This document shows, one piece after another, positions 59,266 through 64,000 of a DNA stretch of 64,000 bases. The notes beneath the pieces were generated by a model. The model was not told where the DNA came from, made no database searches, and saw only the letters and a list, made by a program, of their open reading frames with translations. This DNA is from Phycicoccus avicenniae_A. Lineage in GTDB: Bacteria > Actinomycetota > Actinomycetes > Actinomycetales > Dermatophilaceae. The position numbers and the translations under genes are program-made. Where the stretch lies: assembly GCF_050496545.1 (NCBI RefSeq), contig NZ_JBNVZV010000008.1, forward strand, positions 62,001 through 126,000, read 5' to 3'. Every line of letters starts with the position of its first letter. Positions within the stretch are counted from its first letter, which is position 1.

Positions 59266-60158
59266 CGACGACGACGGCACCACCCTCGACGACGGCCGTC
59301 GCCGGCGCCCCCCGGCGCCGGAAGCGGAGCAACCGCAAGGTCGCGCTGGTCTCGCTCGGCTACGCGCTGCTCATCGTGTTCGCGCTCCTGTACCTCTTCC
59401 CGTTCGTCATCCAGATCGGGACGAGCTTCAAGACCGACCCGGACGCGACGGCCTCGCCGCTCAACCCGATCCCGTCGACGTTCACGACGTCCGCGTACGC
59501 CCAGCTGTTCCAGCAGGACTTCCTCACGTGGACGAAGAACTCGGTCATCGTCACGCTCTGCGTCACGGTGGGCCGCGTCTTCCTCGTGAGCCTGGCCGGG
59601 TACTCGCTGGCGCGACTGCGCTTCCGCGGCCGCGGGGCGGTGACGGCGGGACTCATCGCGACGATGGCCGTGCCCGGCGTCGTGCTGCTCATCCCGAAGT
59701 TCCTCGTCCTCAAGCAGCTCGGGATGTACGACGCCTACTCCGGCATGATCGTGCCGCTGCTGGCCGACGCCGCGGGCGTCTTCATCATGAAGCAGTACTT
59801 CGAGAGCATCCCCGTGAGCCTCGAGGAGGCAGCCCGGCTCGACGGCTGCGGGCCGTTCCGCACCTTCTGGTCGGTCGTCCTGCCGATCGCCCGGCCGGCG
59901 CTCATCACCATCACGATCATCTCGTTCCAGTCGTCGTGGAACGAGCTGGCGCACATGCTCATCGCCCGGCAGGACCCCGCGCTCAACACGCTGACGACCG
60001 GCGTCGCGGGGCTGCTCACGGGTGCGCTGGGCGCGGGCAACCGCTACCCGCTCAAGCTCGCGGCCGCGGTGCTCATGACCATCCCGGTCGCGGTGATGTT
60101 CTTCGTCTTCCAGAAGCGCATCATCGGGGGCGCGCTCGAGGGAGGCGTCAAGGAGTAG
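59262..60158 (+). CDS. Sugar ABC transporter permease 2
   Basis: This 298-residue MalG-type permease has six helices. The EAA motif is EEAARLDGCGPFRTFWSVVLPIARPA, read from residue about 205. A basic N-terminal tail precedes the first helix. It overlaps the previous gene by four bases (ATGA) and ends the importer operon just before a palindromic repeat. Confidence 0.91.
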   Translation: MTTTTAPPSTTAVAGAPRRRKRSNRKVALVSLGYALLIVFALLYLFPFVIQIGTSFKTDPDATASPLNPIPSTFTTSAYAQLFQQDFLTWTKNSVIVTLCVTVGRVFLVSLAGYSLARLRFRGRGAVTAGLIATMAVPGVVLLIPKFLVLKQLGMYDAYSGMIVPLLADAAGVFIMKQYFESIPVSLEEAARLDGCGPFRTFWSVVLPIARPALITITIISFQSSWNELAHMLIARQDPALNTLTTGVAGLLTGALGAGNRYPLKLAAAVLMTIPVAVMFFVFQKRIIGGALEGGVKE

Positions 60159-60166
60159 CCGCCCCC

Positions 60167-60229
60167 GGTCGAGAGACGAGAACATGCCGTGCACCTGAGG
60201 GGGTGCACGGCATGTTCTCGTCGTTCGTC
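60167..60229 (+). repeat. Dispersed 63-nt palindromic repeat, copy 2
   Basis: The stem of 21 perfect pairs at 60175-60222 starts GACGAGAACATGCCGTGCAC and closes on a six-base loop. The outer 24 nt and the last 23 nt match copy 1 at 18575-18637 (inverted) almost exactly. It lies between convergent permease and acnA genes, so it can serve as a bidirectional terminator. Confidence 0.8.
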
Positions 60230-60234
60230 CAGCG

Positions 60235-63015
<2,781 letters not shown>

Positions 63016-63057
63016 CGGGGCTCCCTTCTGCGTCGTCGCGCGACTCATCCCGTGATT

Positions 63058-63075
63058 TATCTTGATGTCAAGATA
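63058..63075. promoter_or_regulatory. Inverted repeat at the acnA promoter
   Basis: TATCTTGA and TCAAGATA form perfect 8-bp arms around TG. The repeat lies 10 bp upstream of the alternative acnA ATG and 43 bp upstream of the GTG. It contains a TTGACA-like sequence on the coding strand and should overlap the promoter. Confidence 0.7.
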
Positions 63076-63173
63076 TCTAACCACACCGGGTCGTCTCGGT
63101 CGAGCCTATGCCCGCTCCCCGGACGTCGCCCCGTTCGTCGTCACCCGTGACCGGGTCGGGTGGGCGCACGAAG

Positions 63174-63271
63174 TTCCGCGCCGTCACGGTGATGACGGGG
63201 AAGGTAGGCGGGGACGGGGATGCATCCGCGTCATCTGCCATCTTCCGCGCCGTCACGGTGGTGACGCGGAA
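63174..63271. repeat. Two tandem hairpin-like repeats after the final hydrolase
   Basis: TTCCGCGCCGTCACGGTG begins two 29-nt copies at 63174-63202 and 63243-63271 that differ at a few bases. The second folds as TTCCGC/GCGGAA plus GTCAC/GTGAC. It lies four bases past the minus-strand hydrolase stop, in the position of a terminator. The first looks like a decayed copy. Confidence 0.55.
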
Positions 63272-63274
63272 AGG

Positions 63275-64000
63275 TCAGAGGGCCTCGAGAAGGCTGACGG
63301 TGCGGGCCCAGGCCGGCGACGCGGGATCGACCTGGTCGAGGTGCTCGCCGGGCACCTCGACGAGCGTCGCCTCTCCCCCGGCAGCCAGGGCCGCCTCCAC
63401 GTAGGACCGCGACTGCGACGGCGGGACGGTCGTGTCGCCGGTCCCGTGCACGCACCACACCGGCACGTCGACCGGGACCTGGCCGAGGGGGTCGGCAGCG
63501 GCGTAGGTCTCGGGCCGGTCCTGCGGCGACCCGCCGAGGAAGTCCTGCACCGCGCCGAGCCCGAGGTCCTGCTCCGCCGCGGCCCGCAGGTCGAGGACGC
63601 CTGCCTGGCTGACCACGTGCGTCGGGACGACGCGTGCCGCACGCCAGCGCTCGAGGCGCCGCCGGCCGGCCGCCCACACGGCGAGCTGGCCTCCGGCGGA
63701 GTGGCCGAGGGCGACGACGACGCCCCCGGCCGCGCCGGCGCCCTCGAGGAGGTCGAAGGCCGCCGAGACGTCGTCGAGCGTCGCGGGGAAGCCGCCACCG
63801 CCACCGACCCGCCGGTACTCCACGGACAGCGACGTCCACCCCCGACCCACGAGGTCTTCGGCGAGCGGGCGGGCGAGCGAGATGTCGTACTGCTGCAGCC
63901 AGAAGCCGCCGTGCAGCACCACGACCGTGCCGCGCGAGGGACCCTTCGGGCGCAGCAGCTCGGCGAACTGCGAGGCGTCGGCGCCGTACGTGAGCAGCTC
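63275..64000 (-). CDS. Alpha/beta hydrolase, partial (BD-FAE-like)
   Basis: The frame is open to the right edge, so the N-terminus is missing; 242 codons are visible. The fold is that of small feruloyl-esterase/kynurenine-formamidase-like hydrolases. YGADASQFAELLRP lies near the visible start, the oxyanion motif HGGFW follows, then nucleophile GHSAGG, acid in HGTGDTTVP and histidine in GEHLDQVDP. It probably hydrolyses an ester or amide; the substrate is unknown. Confidence 0.85.
   Translation of the reverse strand, partial: ELLTYGADASQFAELLRPKGPSRGTVVVLHGGFWLQQYDISLARPLAEDLVGRGWTSLSVEYRRVGGGGGFPATLDDVSAAFDLLEGAGAAGGVVVALGHSAGGQLAVWAAGRRRLERWRAARVVPTHVVSQAGVLDLRAAAEQDLGLGAVQDFLGGSPQDRPETYAAADPLGQVPVDVPVWCVHGTGDTTVPPSQSRSYVEAALAAGGEATLVEVPGEHLDQVDPASPAWARTVSLLEAL

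Noticed and set aside
63108..63404. Plus-strand 98-codon frame after acnA
   Set aside because: Rich in Ser/Arg/Thr from repeat sequence, with no ribosome-binding site, and it overlaps the hydrolase antisense.

Overview
This window comes from a high-GC actinobacterium, most likely a member of the Micrococcales close to the Intrasporangiaceae. That placement is inferred from gene content, not from a search. The supporting content is a coproporphyrin-dependent heme pathway (hemE, hemY/cgoX, hemQ), a DUF3000-rnd-fadA-fadB-dxs-acnA backbone, mycothiol-linked DinB-like proteins, a LigD that lacks a phosphoesterase domain, and frequent GTG starts with four-base stop/start overlaps. Many single genes have a TANNNT-like hexamer 6-7 nt before the start codon, which suggests leaderless mRNAs.

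Region by region. Positions 1-700 hold a small two-helix membrane protein and a partial gene that runs off the left edge. Positions 702-9788 look like a 9.1-kb integrative mobilizable element in the 3' end of tRNA-Val(GAC). A 26-bp direct repeat bounds it, and it carries a tyrosine integrase, an excisionase-like DNA-binding protein, a MobF/TraA-type relaxase-helicase, and a lower-GC cargo operon coding for a small secreted protein and a three-gene ABC exporter. Three tRNA genes (Val, Cys, Gly) follow. Positions 10.1-25.6 kb are chromosomal housekeeping: YihY, an AidB-like dehydrogenase, PPK2, a RibD-like reductase, an alpha/beta hydrolase, LigD, MsrB, three heme genes, a DUF4349 lipoprotein, GNAT and DinB proteins, a DMT transporter and DUF3000. 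Positions 25.6-33.2 kb hold RNase D, an ArsR/VOC pair, the fadA-fadB beta-oxidation operon and an XRE-MurA-like fusion.

Positions 33.1-36.9 kb are one tightly overlapped operon: ECF sigma factor, zinc-finger membrane anti-sigma candidate, ABC ATPase and two membrane proteins. A TetR gene then faces an SDR/acyl-CoA ligase operon across a perfect operator. Positions 40.1-45.3 kb look accessory: an ASCH protein, a MazEF-like toxin-antitoxin pair, three overlapping glycosyltransferase genes and a sulfotransferase-like gene. From 45.6 kb come an MDMPI-like protein, a methyltransferase, dxs, a DUF3105/DUF305 pair, an uncharacterised gene under a LexA box, and sulfite reductase with cysH. The window ends with a debranching enzyme, a LacI regulator, a sugar ABC importer without an ATPase, acnA, and a truncated hydrolase.

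Two features stand out beyond gene content. A 63-nt palindromic repeat occurs twice, 41.6 kb apart in opposite orientations, with nearly identical arms and a loop stem that varies but still pairs. Many clean dyads also lie at divergent or autoregulated promoters (TetR, LacI, XRE, FadR-like, LexA, acnA).
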